NCBI GenBank assembly: GCA_017412045.1
Contig: JAFQOX010000136.1
Location: forward strand, 1 to 39,301
Reading direction: 5' to 3'
From: Clostridia bacterium
GTDB lineage: Bacteria; Bacillota; Clostridia; Oscillospirales; CAG-272
DNA length: 39,301 nt
The position numbers and the translations under genes were made by a program. This document shows, piece after piece, positions 1 to 8,739 of the stretch. Each line of letters begins with the position of its first letter. The stretch's first letter is position 1. A model generated the notes under the pieces. The model saw only the letters and a program-made list of their open reading frames with translations. It had not been told where the DNA came from and did no database searches.

Positions 1-300
1 ATATGACCTTGCTCGGCGGCTTTTGTGTACCATTCGACCGCTTTTTTATCATTCCGCTCAACGCCGCGACCGTTTGCGTAACGGACGGCTAAATTGAATT
101 GCGAGGTGATATGACCTTGCTCGGCGGCTTTTGTGTACCATTCGACCGCTTTTTTATCATTCCGCTCAACGCCGCGACCGTTTGCGTAACAAAACGCTAA
201 ATTGAATTGCGCGACAACATGACCTTGTTCGGCGGCTTTGGCATAGCATTCGAATGCCTTTTTGTTATCCTGCGCCACACCGTCCTTGCCGTAATAATAT
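1..300 (-). repeat. Tandem 108-bp repeats encoding Sel1 units
   Basis: Copies begin at 1, 109 and 217 with an exact 108-bp (36-codon) period. Copies 1 and 2 are nearly identical at the DNA level over most of their length, and copy 3 has diverged. The period equals one Sel1 helix pair. The array runs off the left edge, so total copy number is unknown. Confidence 0.9.
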
Positions 301-1997
301 TTGTTACCGAGAGTATTCATTTCCCGTGCGCTCAAGGACACTGTTTTCGGCGCTTGCTTTTTGGGAATATTCTCACTTGCAACACGTTTTCCGCAAACAG
401 TGCATTTTCTGACCTTCAAGCCGGCTTCTTTTTCTGTCGGTTCCTTGGCGATTTCCCATTCGCCGGGCTGATGAGCGCCAAGCGAGGGGACGGTTTGTAT
501 TTCCTTTTTTCCGCAATCGCAGGTCCTTTCCCGCAAGCCTTCCTTGATACAGGTTGCGGGATTGACAACGGTCCACGCACCGAATTTGTGTCCCTTGGCG
601 GGGATACGCTCTTCCTCTTTCTTATCGCAAACGAGGCACTTTCTGATGCGCAAGCCGTCCGTTTCATGGGTTGCTTCCCTGACGGTCTCCCAATCCCCCG
701 TAATATGCCGTCCCAACGAGCGAACGGGGCTCATTTCCTTTTCTCCGCAATCACAGACCCTTTCCTGCACGCCGTTTTTGGTGCAGGTAGCCGGCGTTGT
801 GATCGTCCAATCACCAAAGCGGTGTCCGCGAGGCGGTGTCGGAACGGGTTGGCGGAGAATTTCGCCGCAATCGGCGCAGCGAGCCCCCTCGGTCTTGCCG
901 CCCTCGCTGCAGGTGGCTTGCACGGCAGGAATGATATCGACGTTCTGATGCGCGCAAGAGGATTTTTCCTTCCAATCTATTTTCCGGACGATATTGCGGA
1001 GTTTGATCTCGTCAAGGCGGTCCATGATCTCCATCGGCGTATATACCCATTCATAGCCTTCAAAAAATTGGATGACGGTGCGGGAGCTCTTGGTGCTCGT
1101 ACCGATACGGTATTCGATGCGAGGCATTTTGTATTCTTCCGGAATTTGCGCGTAAGAATAGCGGAATTGTTCGGGCGCATTTCTGATATCCATGCTTCGG
1201 ATGTAGGGGATTTCTTTTTTGACCGCACCACAGGAGCCGAAACGGGAATGTTCGCTGGAAACAAGCAAAAAGCAGGAGCAGTTTTCCATCGCTTCCTCCA
1301 ATTTCCTTTCGTAATTCTGTACGGCACCCGCGCCGTGGCGCAGATTGCGCTCCGCAACGAAGCAGGTAAATCCGTTCAGCTCCAGATCCTCGCAAAGCGC
1401 CATCACTGCGTCCATATCCTTTGAGGAATGGGCGATGAAAACGTCGCGAGGCTCAAAGGTGTCATAAACACCTTCATTGACCTTGCAGGCTTCATTCTCC
1501 AACTCAGAGGCATAGCGCGAAAAGAGCTCCAAGTTGTGTTTCTTGTATGCGCGCTCAATCAGATCGCTGAGTGCCAGATGATAATCGCTTTCAAAAGAAG
1601 CGATCAGAAAATGAATGATCGGGGTGAGCTGCTCGTGATTTTCCGCCACGTTGATCTCGCGGATGAGCCGCGCCGTCTTTTTTGGATCTCCCGAAAGCGC
1701 CTCCAGATAAAAGTTTGCCTGAAAATCGTCGGGAAGCAACTTTTTAATCTCGTTTGCGTACAAACGAATCGCGTCATCATCGATATATTTCGCATAAACG
1801 GCTTGATAGAGATTTCTCCGCTGCTTGTGGACGGTTTCCATGTTTGTCATGTCTAAAAATTCCCGCAAAGTGCCCATCTTGCGCTGAAAAGAATCGTTTT
1901 CAAACGTGCTCTCGCAATACGGACACCGCAACAGCTTCTCGCTTTCCGCGATCAAAGTGCCGCCGCAGTTCGGGCAGTTGTATTTGATTGCTGTCAT
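1..1997 (-). CDS. Zinc-ribbon / TIR domain / Sel1-repeat protein (3' end outside window)
   Basis: The frame is open from the ATG at 1997 to the window edge: 665 residues are visible and the C-terminus is missing. The start is fixed by an SD (GGAGGAGG complement at 2003-2010) and a near-consensus promoter just upstream. Domains seen: an N-terminal zinc ribbon (C8, C11, C25, C28); a TIR-like domain from about residue 182 (DVFIAHSSKD at 185-194, then CFLLVSSEHSRF at 242-253 with a candidate catalytic Glu262 in CGAVKKE); a Cys-rich stretch, about residues 340-540, with several CxxC knuckles inside GH..W...ATC..G...C.CG repeats; and at least three Sel1 repeats of 36 residues at the end. Bacterial TIR domains often hydrolyse NAD+ or act as immune effectors, and Sel1 repeats bind proteins. 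A defence or signalling role is inference. No partner gene is visible on this side. No signal peptide was seen, so it is probably cytoplasmic. Confidence 0.85.
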   Translation of the reverse strand, partial: MTAIKYNCPNCGGTLIAESEKLLRCPYCESTFENDSFQRKMGTLREFLDMTNMETVHKQRRNLYQAVYAKYIDDDAIRLYANEIKKLLPDDFQANFYLEALSGDPKKTARLIREINVAENHEQLTPIIHFLIASFESDYHLALSDLIERAYKKHNLELFSRYASELENEACKVNEGVYDTFEPRDVFIAHSSKDMDAVMALCEDLELNGFTCFVAERNLRHGAGAVQNYERKLEEAMENCSCFLLVSSEHSRFGSCGAVKKEIPYIRSMDIRNAPEQFRYSYAQIPEEYKMPRIEYRIGTSTKSSRTVIQFFEGYEWVYTPMEIMDRLDEIKLRNIVRKIDWKEKSSCAHQNVDIIPAVQATCSEGGKTEGARCADCGEILRQPVPTPPRGHRFGDWTITTPATCTKNGVQERVCDCGEKEMSPVRSLGRHITGDWETVREATHETDGLRIRKCLVCDKKEEERIPAKGHKFGAWTVVNPATCIKEGLRERTCDCGKKEIQTVPSLGAHQPGEWEIAKEPTEKEAGLKVRKCTVCGKRVASENIPKKQAPKTVSLSAREMNTLGNKYYYGKDGVAQDNKKAFECYAKAAEQGHVVAQFNLAFCYANGRGVERNDKKAVEWYTKAAEQGHITSQFNLAVRYANGRGVERNDKKAVEWYTKAAEQGH

Positions 1998-2031
1998 GTC
2001 AACCTCCTCCAGTGTATTTTTGTATGGTTTT

Positions 2032-2060
2032 ATTGTACTATATCTGTGCAGATGTGTCAA
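2032..2060 (-). promoter_or_regulatory. Sigma-A promoter of the TIR-Sel1 gene
   Basis: On the minus strand: TTGACA (2055-2060), 17-bp spacer, TACAAT (2032-2037). It lies 35 bp upstream of the ATG at 1997. No operator-like palindrome overlaps it. Confidence 0.8.
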
Positions 2061-2083
2061 GTATCTCCACAATAATCTCCAGG

Positions 2084-2395
2084 GCAACAGCATTTACTTT
2101 TAGCGCGTCGGAACGGTAAAAGATTATTTCGCAAAGAAACAAAAGTTCCGTTTTTTCTGCCATGGCTCACGCACAAAACCATATCTTTCCAAAAAAGAAA
2201 ATGTTGCTTCATTTTATTTTAAAAACTGTAGGTTCGATGGAATGGTAAATGATTGTTTATGGTTGTTTAAGCAAGTGATATCAAAAGGCTCGCTTTTTGT
2301 GAGAGCCCCGCCGTCGAGCAGTATACCAAACCGGAATATACTACGGTACGGCGGCAACCATCCGCGGCGTTTCGCCGCTAAATTTCCGTTTATCT
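2084..2395 (+). repeat. Dispersed intergenic repeat, long copy
   Basis: Left end GCAACAGCATTTACTTTT (2084-2101) and right end CTAAATTTCCGTTTATCT (about 2378-2395) both recur at 31635-31709. An internal piece (TAAATGATTGTTTA, about 2245) also recurs there. The right third (2353-2395) recurs in inverted orientation at 9445-9485. The stretch holds no credible gene. It contains a two-step stem-loop at 2308-2354 (CCGCCGT/ACGGCGG outside, AGTATA/TATACT inside) and a GC hairpin (GCGGCG-TTT-CGCCGC, about 2364-2378). It looks like a non-autonomous, MITE-like element or its remains. Confidence 0.5.
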
Positions 2396-2460
2396 TTCCA
2401 AGTTTTTATCCGAACTTATGTGAAAAAAATTTTTTTAACGAAAAATTTCATGCGTGAGCC
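2164..2460. repeat. 10-bp inverted repeats bounding part of the spacer
   Basis: GGCTCACGCA at 2164-2173 is exactly inverted at 2451-2460 (TGCGTGAGCC), 277 bp apart. No flanking target duplication was seen. This may be chance or the ends of an old insertion. Apart from these repeats and the TIR promoter, the spacer 2061-2480 shows nothing gene-like. Confidence 0.3.
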
Positions 2461-2480
2461 CCGGGCATATTCCTATAGGA

Positions 2481-2518
2481 TAAAAATTGCGGCATCTGCT
2501 TTCATACAGATGCCGCAA
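2481..2518 (-). terminator. Terminator of the ABC exporter operon
   Basis: A perfect 12-bp stem TTGCGGCATCTG/CAGATGCCGCAA (2487-2518) is followed on the minus strand by a U-tract (complement of taaaaa, 2481-2486). It lies 15 bp after the stop of the gene ending at 2533. Confidence 0.9.
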
Positions 2519-2532
2519 GGGACGTTTTTCGT

Positions 2533-5427
2533 TTAAATATCGTATTTGGCGAGAATCTGGCTCGGCGTTTTGCGCAGGAGAGAAAGAATGGGGAGCGTTC
2601 CGCAAATCAGACTCAATGCGTAAAGCACGGCGAGGACGACGAGCGCCAGCCAGACGGGATAATAGAATACCGAGGACACGAGCCCCGACAGTCCCAGACA
2701 GACGTAGATAAAGGCGCTTGTTACAAGATAGCCGACAAGGACGGTGAGCGTCGCCAGCACGAGGGCTTCCGAGAAGAATTTGAAAACGAGATTCTTTTTG
2801 GAAACGCCGATGGCGCGGTAGATGCCGACCTCCTTGATGCGGTTCATCAGCGCGGAGCGCATGATGAAATACATACAGATGCTCATGATCGCAAGCAGAA
2901 CGACGATGGAGATGAGTCCGCCGATGATATCCACAAGCTCTGCCTCCAGAAGCGTTTGGAATACGATGTCGGGGGTCAGGATGGGCTTCATGAATTCGAT
3001 TCCCGTATCCAGATGGGAAAATTCACTCGTAAGCCATTCCTCCGTCACCTTGGGATCGGTGGAATGGATGATGGTATAGAGCGTACGGGAATCCTCGTCC
3101 GTACTGCCGATACGCCCCGAAAGCATGACGTAATCCTCGTCGCTGACCAGATAAGCGGGAGAGGGAAGATACTGCACGTTCTTTGAATAGTATTCGTCGA
3201 TATAGAGATTATAATACTTGATCAGATCCAGCTCGGGAAGGGTGTCCTTCTTCGCCTCCAGCTCTGCCGCGGTCGGCGTTTTTCCGTAGAGCTCGCGGTA
3301 GCATTTGATCCAATAGTAATCCATCGTCGCGTGGCGGTAACGGACGTCCGTACAGCCCTTTTCGAAATACAGCCAGAGCTCCTCGTCGGGATTGAAGCGG
3401 TAGCAGTCCGCAAGGAATGCATCCAGGTGCTCGTAATAATAGTCGTAATAATCCGCGATCCGTAGATTTGCGACCTCTTCACATTTCTTTTTGAATTCAG
3501 AAGATGTTTCGGCAATGCCGGGATTTTCGGTTCTCACGATATCGGCGAACCAATCCTCCGGGTAGAGCTTTTTGATGCCGTTTCCCTCCAGATATTCCGA
3601 ATAGATGCGGTAGCTGCGCAGGATCTTCGAAACGGTAAGCTCCGCGCCGCCAAGCTTGATCTTCTGACCGACGCTGAGCGCGCCCGTGTCGATGGGGGCA
3701 TCGACCAGCGTATAGATGACCTCGCCCTTTTTCACGTCCAGACCGTAGTCGGAGGCGAGATAGGGTCGGTCGCCGTAGGTGCGGACAGTGTCATAGGTGT
3801 ATTTTGCCAGAACGATCTCGTCGAAATATACGGCGATCTCATCGGATTCCACGATGCCCGCGATACGGGGATTCTTACCGTCCTTGGTTTGCAGGGTATT
3901 CGAGATCATGCCGACGAGGTCGTGGTATTCGCTGATGTATCCGTATGGAGATTGCTCCAGAAGCGCGTCGGCGACCTTTCTCGTGATGAGGATTTCCTCG
4001 GGCTTCAGGTTTTCCGCCGTTCCCGCGATCACCTCCAGCCCCTCTGCCATGCGGCGTTCCAGAAAGGCGGCTCTCGTATCGATCCTGTTTGCATAATAGC
4101 CCGTCTGGAAGGGTTCGAAGGCGTTCACGCGGAAGTCGATCCAGTTATCCCCGCTCGGATAATAATCGTGCAGACGAAGGAAGTCGATCGCCCCCTCGCC
4201 GCTTTGCATGGCTTCCATCAGACGGTCGGAAACCTTGCCGTCGGGGGTATACAGATAAAAGATATTGTGGTTGTAGGAATCCCGCGCCTCGAGGATGTTG
4301 CCGATGGACGTGCCGAAGATCGCCGTCATCAGCACGATGATCGCGGAGAACATACACATACAGGCGCGCAAAATCTTTTTGCCTCTTTTATTTTTCGTAA
4401 AGTTGGCGGCGTATCCGCTTCTGAGCGAGGAGCCGAAGGAGAAAAGCTTGCCCGTCTGCGTAGCCTCTACGGGCGGAAGCGCGGACATATCGATGGTGCT
4501 TTCCTGCTTTTGGGTTTTCTTTTCTTCGAAAATGCCCTCGAGCAAACGAACCTCGCTTGCGCCGTCCAGAAGCTGAACCTTTTCGCTTTGGATCTCGACG
4601 TAGAGCTTGCCGCCGTTGTTGACGATGCGCAGACGGAGGGGCTCGGCGGGCTTGTCGCCGTAGTATTCGATCTGCGCCTTTTCGTCCGCAAGCTCGGATT
4701 TTTCCAGCTCGCCGAGATAGATGTGGTTCTTATCCCGCGCGGAATAGCCGTTTGCGTTCGCGTTGGTCCTCGTGCCGACGACCTTACCGTCGGAAAGCTC
4801 GATCACCGTATCGCAGTAATGGTCCACGAGATGCGCCTCGTGCGTGACGAGAAGGACGAGATGCGTCTCGGAAATGCTCTTGAGCAGGTCCATGATCATG
4901 ACGGTATTGGCTTCGTCCAGATTGCCCGTCGGCTCGTCGGCAAGAATAATGCGCGGATTTTTGACGATGGCGCGGGCAATGGCGATGCGCTGCTGCTGAC
5001 CGCCCGAAAGGGTGTTGGGCGGACGCTTCGCGTATTTCTCCATGCCGACGTTTTTCAGCGCCGCCGTCACGCGGCGTTCGATCTCCGCCTCATCCGTCAT
5101 CCCGCAAAGGCGCAGGGAGTCGGCGACGTTATCAAAGCAAGATTCCTCGCGGTTGAGATTGTAATTCTGGAAGATATAGCCGATATATCGGTTGCGCAGA
5201 TCGTCGGTATTCGCGCGGATGTCCCGGTCTTCAATGGTCACGGCGCCCGAGGCGAAATCGTCCAGACCGCCGATGACGTTGAGAAGCGTCGTTTTACCGC
5301 AGCCGCTTTTGCCGAAGATGGCGGTCATACCGCGCTCGGGAAGCTCGAGATCGATGCCGTCGATGACGTGGATCTCATTCTGTTTTCCCTTATTGAAATA
5401 TTTATGCAGATTCTGAATGCGGATCAT
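2533..5427 (-). CDS. ABC exporter, ATPase fused to FtsX-type permease (964 aa)
   Basis: The N-terminal nucleotide-binding domain (about residues 1-220) has Walker A GKSGCGKT (39-46), signature LSGGQQQR and Walker B ILADEPTGNLD. A roughly 130-residue linker follows, then TM1 (about 355-380), a very large extracytoplasmic domain (about 380-825) rich in Tyr and acidic residues, and three C-terminal TM segments carrying the FtsX-like motif RIKEVGIYRAIGVSKKNL. This is MacB-like four-TM topology, a family of mechanotransmission exporters for peptides, lipoproteins or antibiotics. It overlaps the upstream partner by 4 bp (ATGA), so the two are translationally coupled and probably form a heterodimer. 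The substrate is unknown. Neither a two-component system nor a MacA-like adaptor lies next to it. Confidence 0.88.
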   Translation of the reverse strand: MIRIQNLHKYFNKGKQNEIHVIDGIDLELPERGMTAIFGKSGCGKTTLLNVIGGLDDFASGAVTIEDRDIRANTDDLRNRYIGYIFQNYNLNREESCFDNVADSLRLCGMTDEAEIERRVTAALKNVGMEKYAKRPPNTLSGGQQQRIAIARAIVKNPRIILADEPTGNLDEANTVMIMDLLKSISETHLVLLVTHEAHLVDHYCDTVIELSDGKVVGTRTNANANGYSARDKNHIYLGELEKSELADEKAQIEYYGDKPAEPLRLRIVNNGGKLYVEIQSEKVQLLDGASEVRLLEGIFEEKKTQKQESTIDMSALPPVEATQTGKLFSFGSSLRSGYAANFTKNKRGKKILRACMCMFSAIIVLMTAIFGTSIGNILEARDSYNHNIFYLYTPDGKVSDRLMEAMQSGEGAIDFLRLHDYYPSGDNWIDFRVNAFEPFQTGYYANRIDTRAAFLERRMAEGLEVIAGTAENLKPEEILITRKVADALLEQSPYGYISEYHDLVGMISNTLQTKDGKNPRIAGIVESDEIAVYFDEIVLAKYTYDTVRTYGDRPYLASDYGLDVKKGEVIYTLVDAPIDTGALSVGQKIKLGGAELTVSKILRSYRIYSEYLEGNGIKKLYPEDWFADIVRTENPGIAETSSEFKKKCEEVANLRIADYYDYYYEHLDAFLADCYRFNPDEELWLYFEKGCTDVRYRHATMDYYWIKCYRELYGKTPTAAELEAKKDTLPELDLIKYYNLYIDEYYSKNVQYLPSPAYLVSDEDYVMLSGRIGSTDEDSRTLYTIIHSTDPKVTEEWLTSEFSHLDTGIEFMKPILTPDIVFQTLLEAELVDIIGGLISIVVLLAIMSICMYFIMRSALMNRIKEVGIYRAIGVSKKNLVFKFFSEALVLATLTVLVGYLVTSAFIYVCLGLSGLVSSVFYYPVWLALVVLAVLYALSLICGTLPILSLLRKTPSQILAKYDI

Positions 5428-7730
5428 TGCGCGTTATCTCCTTTCAGTGATTTTTTCACGCTTTCGCCAAAGAGACGGCGTACCTGCTTTCTTGTGATCA
5501 TGACGGTCAGCAGGATCATACCGATGACGATCGCCGCGTACTGCCAAGCGTAGAGATACAGGAAAAATTCGTTCATCGCGGGCGAAGTGAAGATCAGCAC
5601 CGCCACCGCCACCATGCAGAGGAAGGCGGGGATCAGCGCGAGCATCATGCGCGTATACATCGCAATACGGATGACCTGTACGGGAATACCCATGGAGCGC
5701 ATGATCGCCATATCTCCCTTGAATGCGCCGAGCGCGCGGGAGGAGCAAAGATTGATGAAGAACGCGAGGAAGAGAATGGCGACGAACCAGACGAGCGCGA
5801 TCGCCAGACCCGAAATTACGCCCATGATGGCTTCCTCCGCGCCGGGCTCGTATTCCGTATCCGAGGGAACGGCGATATAACCGTCCGCGCGCATGGCTTC
5901 CGCCGCGCGGTGCGCCTCGGCATCGTTTTCAAAGAAAAGCGAAGCCTGCTTATAGGATTGCTCCAGAACCTCCTCCGCGATCTCACGGAGCAGCTCGTCG
6001 CTGATCAGTACGTCGGGAGAGTAGGAGGAGGTGTTACCGAAGGAGGGCTTCATAACGACGTCCTTGGAGCGGACGGCGGAGCCATCCTCCGAGAAGATCA
6101 CGATGCTATCGTCACCGAACGTTCTCTTGAAATGCATGACCGTGGGCTCATCGTTATAGTAATAGTCGAAATGATGGTACACGGCGTTGAAATGAAACGA
6201 CGAGGTAAACGACGCGCCGGACGCGATCAGCTGCTTATAATATCTGTCGCTGACGTAAATTTTGTCTGCGGGAATATCAAAATCGGGAATAATGCCGTAA
6301 AGACCTTGCTCGCGGGACATACCGTCCGACGAAATGGAGAGACTGACGCTCGTGGAGGAGCGGTTCAGTATGTATTCGATCGCCGTCATCGTACGGAAGC
6401 CCTCCTCGGTAAATAGACAGGAGGGAACGATATTGTTATCGTAATAATAACGAATGCCCGTGATCCTGATGGGGAGATCCTTCATCTTGATCTCGTCGAT
6501 CAGCAGACTGTCCTTACCGAATTCGTCCTGATAAGAGATGGGAAGATAAAGAAGAACCTCGTTTTCCTTGGTGGGATACGTGCCGATATGGGGCTTTCCG
6601 AAATCCTCGCCGTAAATGGGATAAGCGAAGAGATAGCGGTCGTAGCCCTCGTGGGGATAGGAAAAATACGCCGAGCCGGTATCCAGCAGGGAGTCGATGC
6701 GCAGATAATCCTTCGCGCCGTACTTCTCCGCGATCTGCACCAGCTTCTCTTCGGAGATGACCTCGCCGTTCTGCGTGGTGATCACGACTCTGCCGTCCAT
6801 GTGGCGGAACATATAGTTCGGTTCAAAAAGCGTGCCTGCCTCTCCCGAGAGCGTCGTGATCAGAAAAATGCCGAGCGTGCCGATGATCATCAGCAAACAG
6901 AGAAAAAGGGAAAGACGGGGCTTCGCGGTGAAAATGGTTCTGCCGAGAATCAGACCGTTTTTGAGATTCTTCTTACGGTCGGATTTTTTCGAAGCTTTTT
7001 TGTTTTTGCCGTCTGTATGGGGCTTCTGCGCTTCGGTGTGGGCTTCGGGCGCATGAATGACGGTATCGGATTCCACCGCGCCGTCGAAAATCCGCACGTG
7101 GCGCGTGGCGTGCTCCTCGACCTGCTCGAAATTGTGCGTGACGACGATCAGGAGCTTATCCTCGGAGACCTCCTTCAAAAGCTCGATGATTTCCTCGGAG
7201 GTATGAGAGTCGAGATTTCCTGTCGGTTCGTCCGCGAGAATGATGGGACTGTCCTTGGCAAGCGCGCGTGCGATGACGGTTCTCTGCTTCTGACCGCCCG
7301 AAAGCTTACTGCCCTTGTGTCCCGTATGAGAGGTCAGACCGACCCTGTCGATCAGCTCCAACGCGCGTGCGCGGCGCGCCTTGACGTCCTCGATGTGCAT
7401 GAGCGCGAGCTCCACGTTCTGCAATACCGTGAGACTGTCGATGATGTTGTAGTCCTGGAAGATGAAAGAAATATACTTCTCTCTGTAATCCTCCCATTCG
7501 GGCTGTAAATAGTGGGAGGTCGGCTGACCCTCGATGAAGAGCTCGCCCTCCTCGTAGGTGTCCATACCGCTGATGACGTTCAGAAGCGTGGATTTGCCTG
7601 ATCCGGATTTACCCGTGATCGCAACGAATTCTCCGCGCTCGAACGAGAGATTGACGCCGCGAATGCCCACGGCGACGTTGCTTTCGGAAACGTAGATTTT
7701 TCCGATGTCCTTGAGTTGCAGTAATGCCAT
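5424..7730 (-). CDS. ABC exporter, ATPase fused to FtsX-type permease (768 aa)
   Basis: This is the first gene of the two-gene exporter operon. The ATPase domain (about 1-220) has Walker A GKSGSGKS (40-47), LSGGQKQR and DEPTGNLD. A Lys-rich linker (about 235-260) precedes TM1 (about 268-290), followed by an extracytoplasmic domain (about 295-635) and three C-terminal TM segments. The SD AAAGGAG is 6 bp before the ATG at 7730, behind a good promoter at 7840-7868. The downstream gene overlaps by 4 bp. The different lengths and extracytoplasmic domains of the two proteins suggest an asymmetric heterodimer rather than duplicate pumps. That is inference from arrangement. Confidence 0.88.
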   Translation of the reverse strand: MALLQLKDIGKIYVSESNVAVGIRGVNLSFERGEFVAITGKSGSGKSTLLNVISGMDTYEEGELFIEGQPTSHYLQPEWEDYREKYISFIFQDYNIIDSLTVLQNVELALMHIEDVKARRARALELIDRVGLTSHTGHKGSKLSGGQKQRTVIARALAKDSPIILADEPTGNLDSHTSEEIIELLKEVSEDKLLIVVTHNFEQVEEHATRHVRIFDGAVESDTVIHAPEAHTEAQKPHTDGKNKKASKKSDRKKNLKNGLILGRTIFTAKPRLSLFLCLLMIIGTLGIFLITTLSGEAGTLFEPNYMFRHMDGRVVITTQNGEVISEEKLVQIAEKYGAKDYLRIDSLLDTGSAYFSYPHEGYDRYLFAYPIYGEDFGKPHIGTYPTKENEVLLYLPISYQDEFGKDSLLIDEIKMKDLPIRITGIRYYYDNNIVPSCLFTEEGFRTMTAIEYILNRSSTSVSLSISSDGMSREQGLYGIIPDFDIPADKIYVSDRYYKQLIASGASFTSSFHFNAVYHHFDYYYNDEPTVMHFKRTFGDDSIVIFSEDGSAVRSKDVVMKPSFGNTSSYSPDVLISDELLREIAEEVLEQSYKQASLFFENDAEAHRAAEAMRADGYIAVPSDTEYEPGAEEAIMGVISGLAIALVWFVAILFLAFFINLCSSRALGAFKGDMAIMRSMGIPVQVIRIAMYTRMMLALIPAFLCMVAVAVLIFTSPAMNEFFLYLYAWQYAAIVIGMILLTVMITRKQVRRLFGESVKKSLKGDNAQ

Positions 7731-7839
7731 AATATCTCCTTTCGCAAATTGTGTTTACGTGCATCTATGATATATGTCGTAAAACCCATCAAAACGTTGC
7801 ATATAAACAGTGAAATTTTTAAGAAAAACCGATAAATTG

Positions 7840-7868
7840 ATTATAGCACGGTCTTATCGGAAAAACAA
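7840..7868 (-). promoter_or_regulatory. Promoter of the ABC exporter operon
   Basis: Minus strand: TTGTTT (7863-7868), 17-bp spacer, TATAAT (7840-7845). It is followed by a 5' leader of about 100 nt to the ATG at 7730. Confidence 0.7.
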
Positions 7869-7905
7869 TCGCTTTTTTGTTAATTTTTCCGCCGTGCCGC
7901 CATAT

Positions 7906-7933
7906 GAGAAAAACCACGGAAATAATCCGTGGT
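7906..7933 (-). terminator. Terminator of the histidine operon
   Basis: ACCACGGA (7913-7920) and TCCGTGGT (7926-7933) form an 8-bp stem with a 5-nt loop, followed on the minus strand by TTTTTCTC. It lies directly after the hisJ stop. Confidence 0.85.
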
Positions 7934-7938
7934 CTCTT

Positions 7939-8739
7939 TCAGAACGAAATATTTCTCACGCGGTTTACGAGAGGAAGCCCTGCTTCCTTTGCGAGCGCGT
8001 ACGCCTCTTCATAAGCCGTTCCGAGCGCCTTGGCGCTGTGACAGTCGCCTGTGATGACCGCCGTTCCGCCGTGCTCCGCCAGATAGCGCATGATATCGAG
8101 CGCGGGATAGGGCGTGGAGCGGTAGCCTCTGGAGATCGCGCCCGTATTGATCTCAAAGGGGACGCCCGTTTTCAAAAGCTTATCTGCCGCCGCCTGCCAC
8201 GCCGCAACGTAGCGCGGATGGCTCGTATCGAAGGCAAGCCCGCAGTCGCAGAATTTCGTCAGCAGGTCAAAATGCCCGATCAGATCGGCGTTCGTTTTTT
8301 CGACGATCTCACCCACCGTGCGGAAATATTCCTCGGCGTAAGCGTAAATATCGCCCCCAAAATAGCGCTCAATGCCCTCCAAAGCGATCTCCGCGGAATG
8401 ATCGACCTCGATTTTTTCATAGCCCGCGCAAACGTAATGCACCGAGCCGATCACGTAATCAAAATCATCCGTCGGAAAATCCGTCAGATAATCCTTCTCA
8501 ATGCCGCAATAAATGCGGATCCGATCGGCGTATTTTTCGCGCAGGCGTTCGATCTCCCTGCGGTAATCCGAAAGCCTCGATTTGGAGATCGTCCAGGGGC
8601 AATCCTCCCAGAGCGGAGAATGAACGGAGAAGCCCATCACCGAAAAGCCGAGCTCGATGCCGCGCAGGACCATTTCCTCGGGCGTGTTCTTGCCGTCGCA
8701 AAAGACGGTGTGCATATGAAAATCGGCGGTCTGCTTCAT
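7939..8739 (-). CDS. hisJ: Histidinol-phosphatase, PHP family
   Basis: This 266-aa PHP-superfamily phosphatase removes phosphate from L-histidinol phosphate, the penultimate step of the pathway. The N-terminal [17 protein letters not shown] is the metal-binding PHP motif I. Further His/Asp motifs include [23 protein letters not shown] and ITGDCHSAK. The length fits HisJ/HisK enzymes. It overlaps hisIE by 4 bp and is the last gene of the operon, followed at once by a terminator. Its position in a complete his operon that has no other HolPase (hisB is monofunctional) makes the assignment firm. Confidence 0.92.
   Translation of the reverse strand: MKQTADFHMHTVFCDGKNTPEEMVLRGIELGFSVMGFSVHSPLWEDCPWTISKSRLSDYRREIERLREKYADRIRIYCGIEKDYLTDFPTDDFDYVIGSVHYVCAGYEKIEVDHSAEIALEGIERYFGGDIYAYAEEYFRTVGEIVEKTNADLIGHFDLLTKFCDCGLAFDTSHPRYVAAWQAAADKLLKTGVPFEINTGAISRGYRSTPYPALDIMRYLAEHGGTAVITGDCHSAKALGTAYEEAYALAKEAGLPLVNRVRNISF

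Noticed and set aside
1..300. Possible CRISPR array from regular repeats
   Set aside because: The 108-bp period is in frame and encodes Sel1 repeats; there are no spacers.
207..1424. 405-codon open frame on the plus strand
   Set aside because: It is antisense to the TIR-Sel1 gene, which has a promoter, SD and domain motifs.
3889..5553. 554-codon open frame on the plus strand
   Set aside because: It is antisense to the ATPase half of the 964-aa exporter; no start signal or domain.
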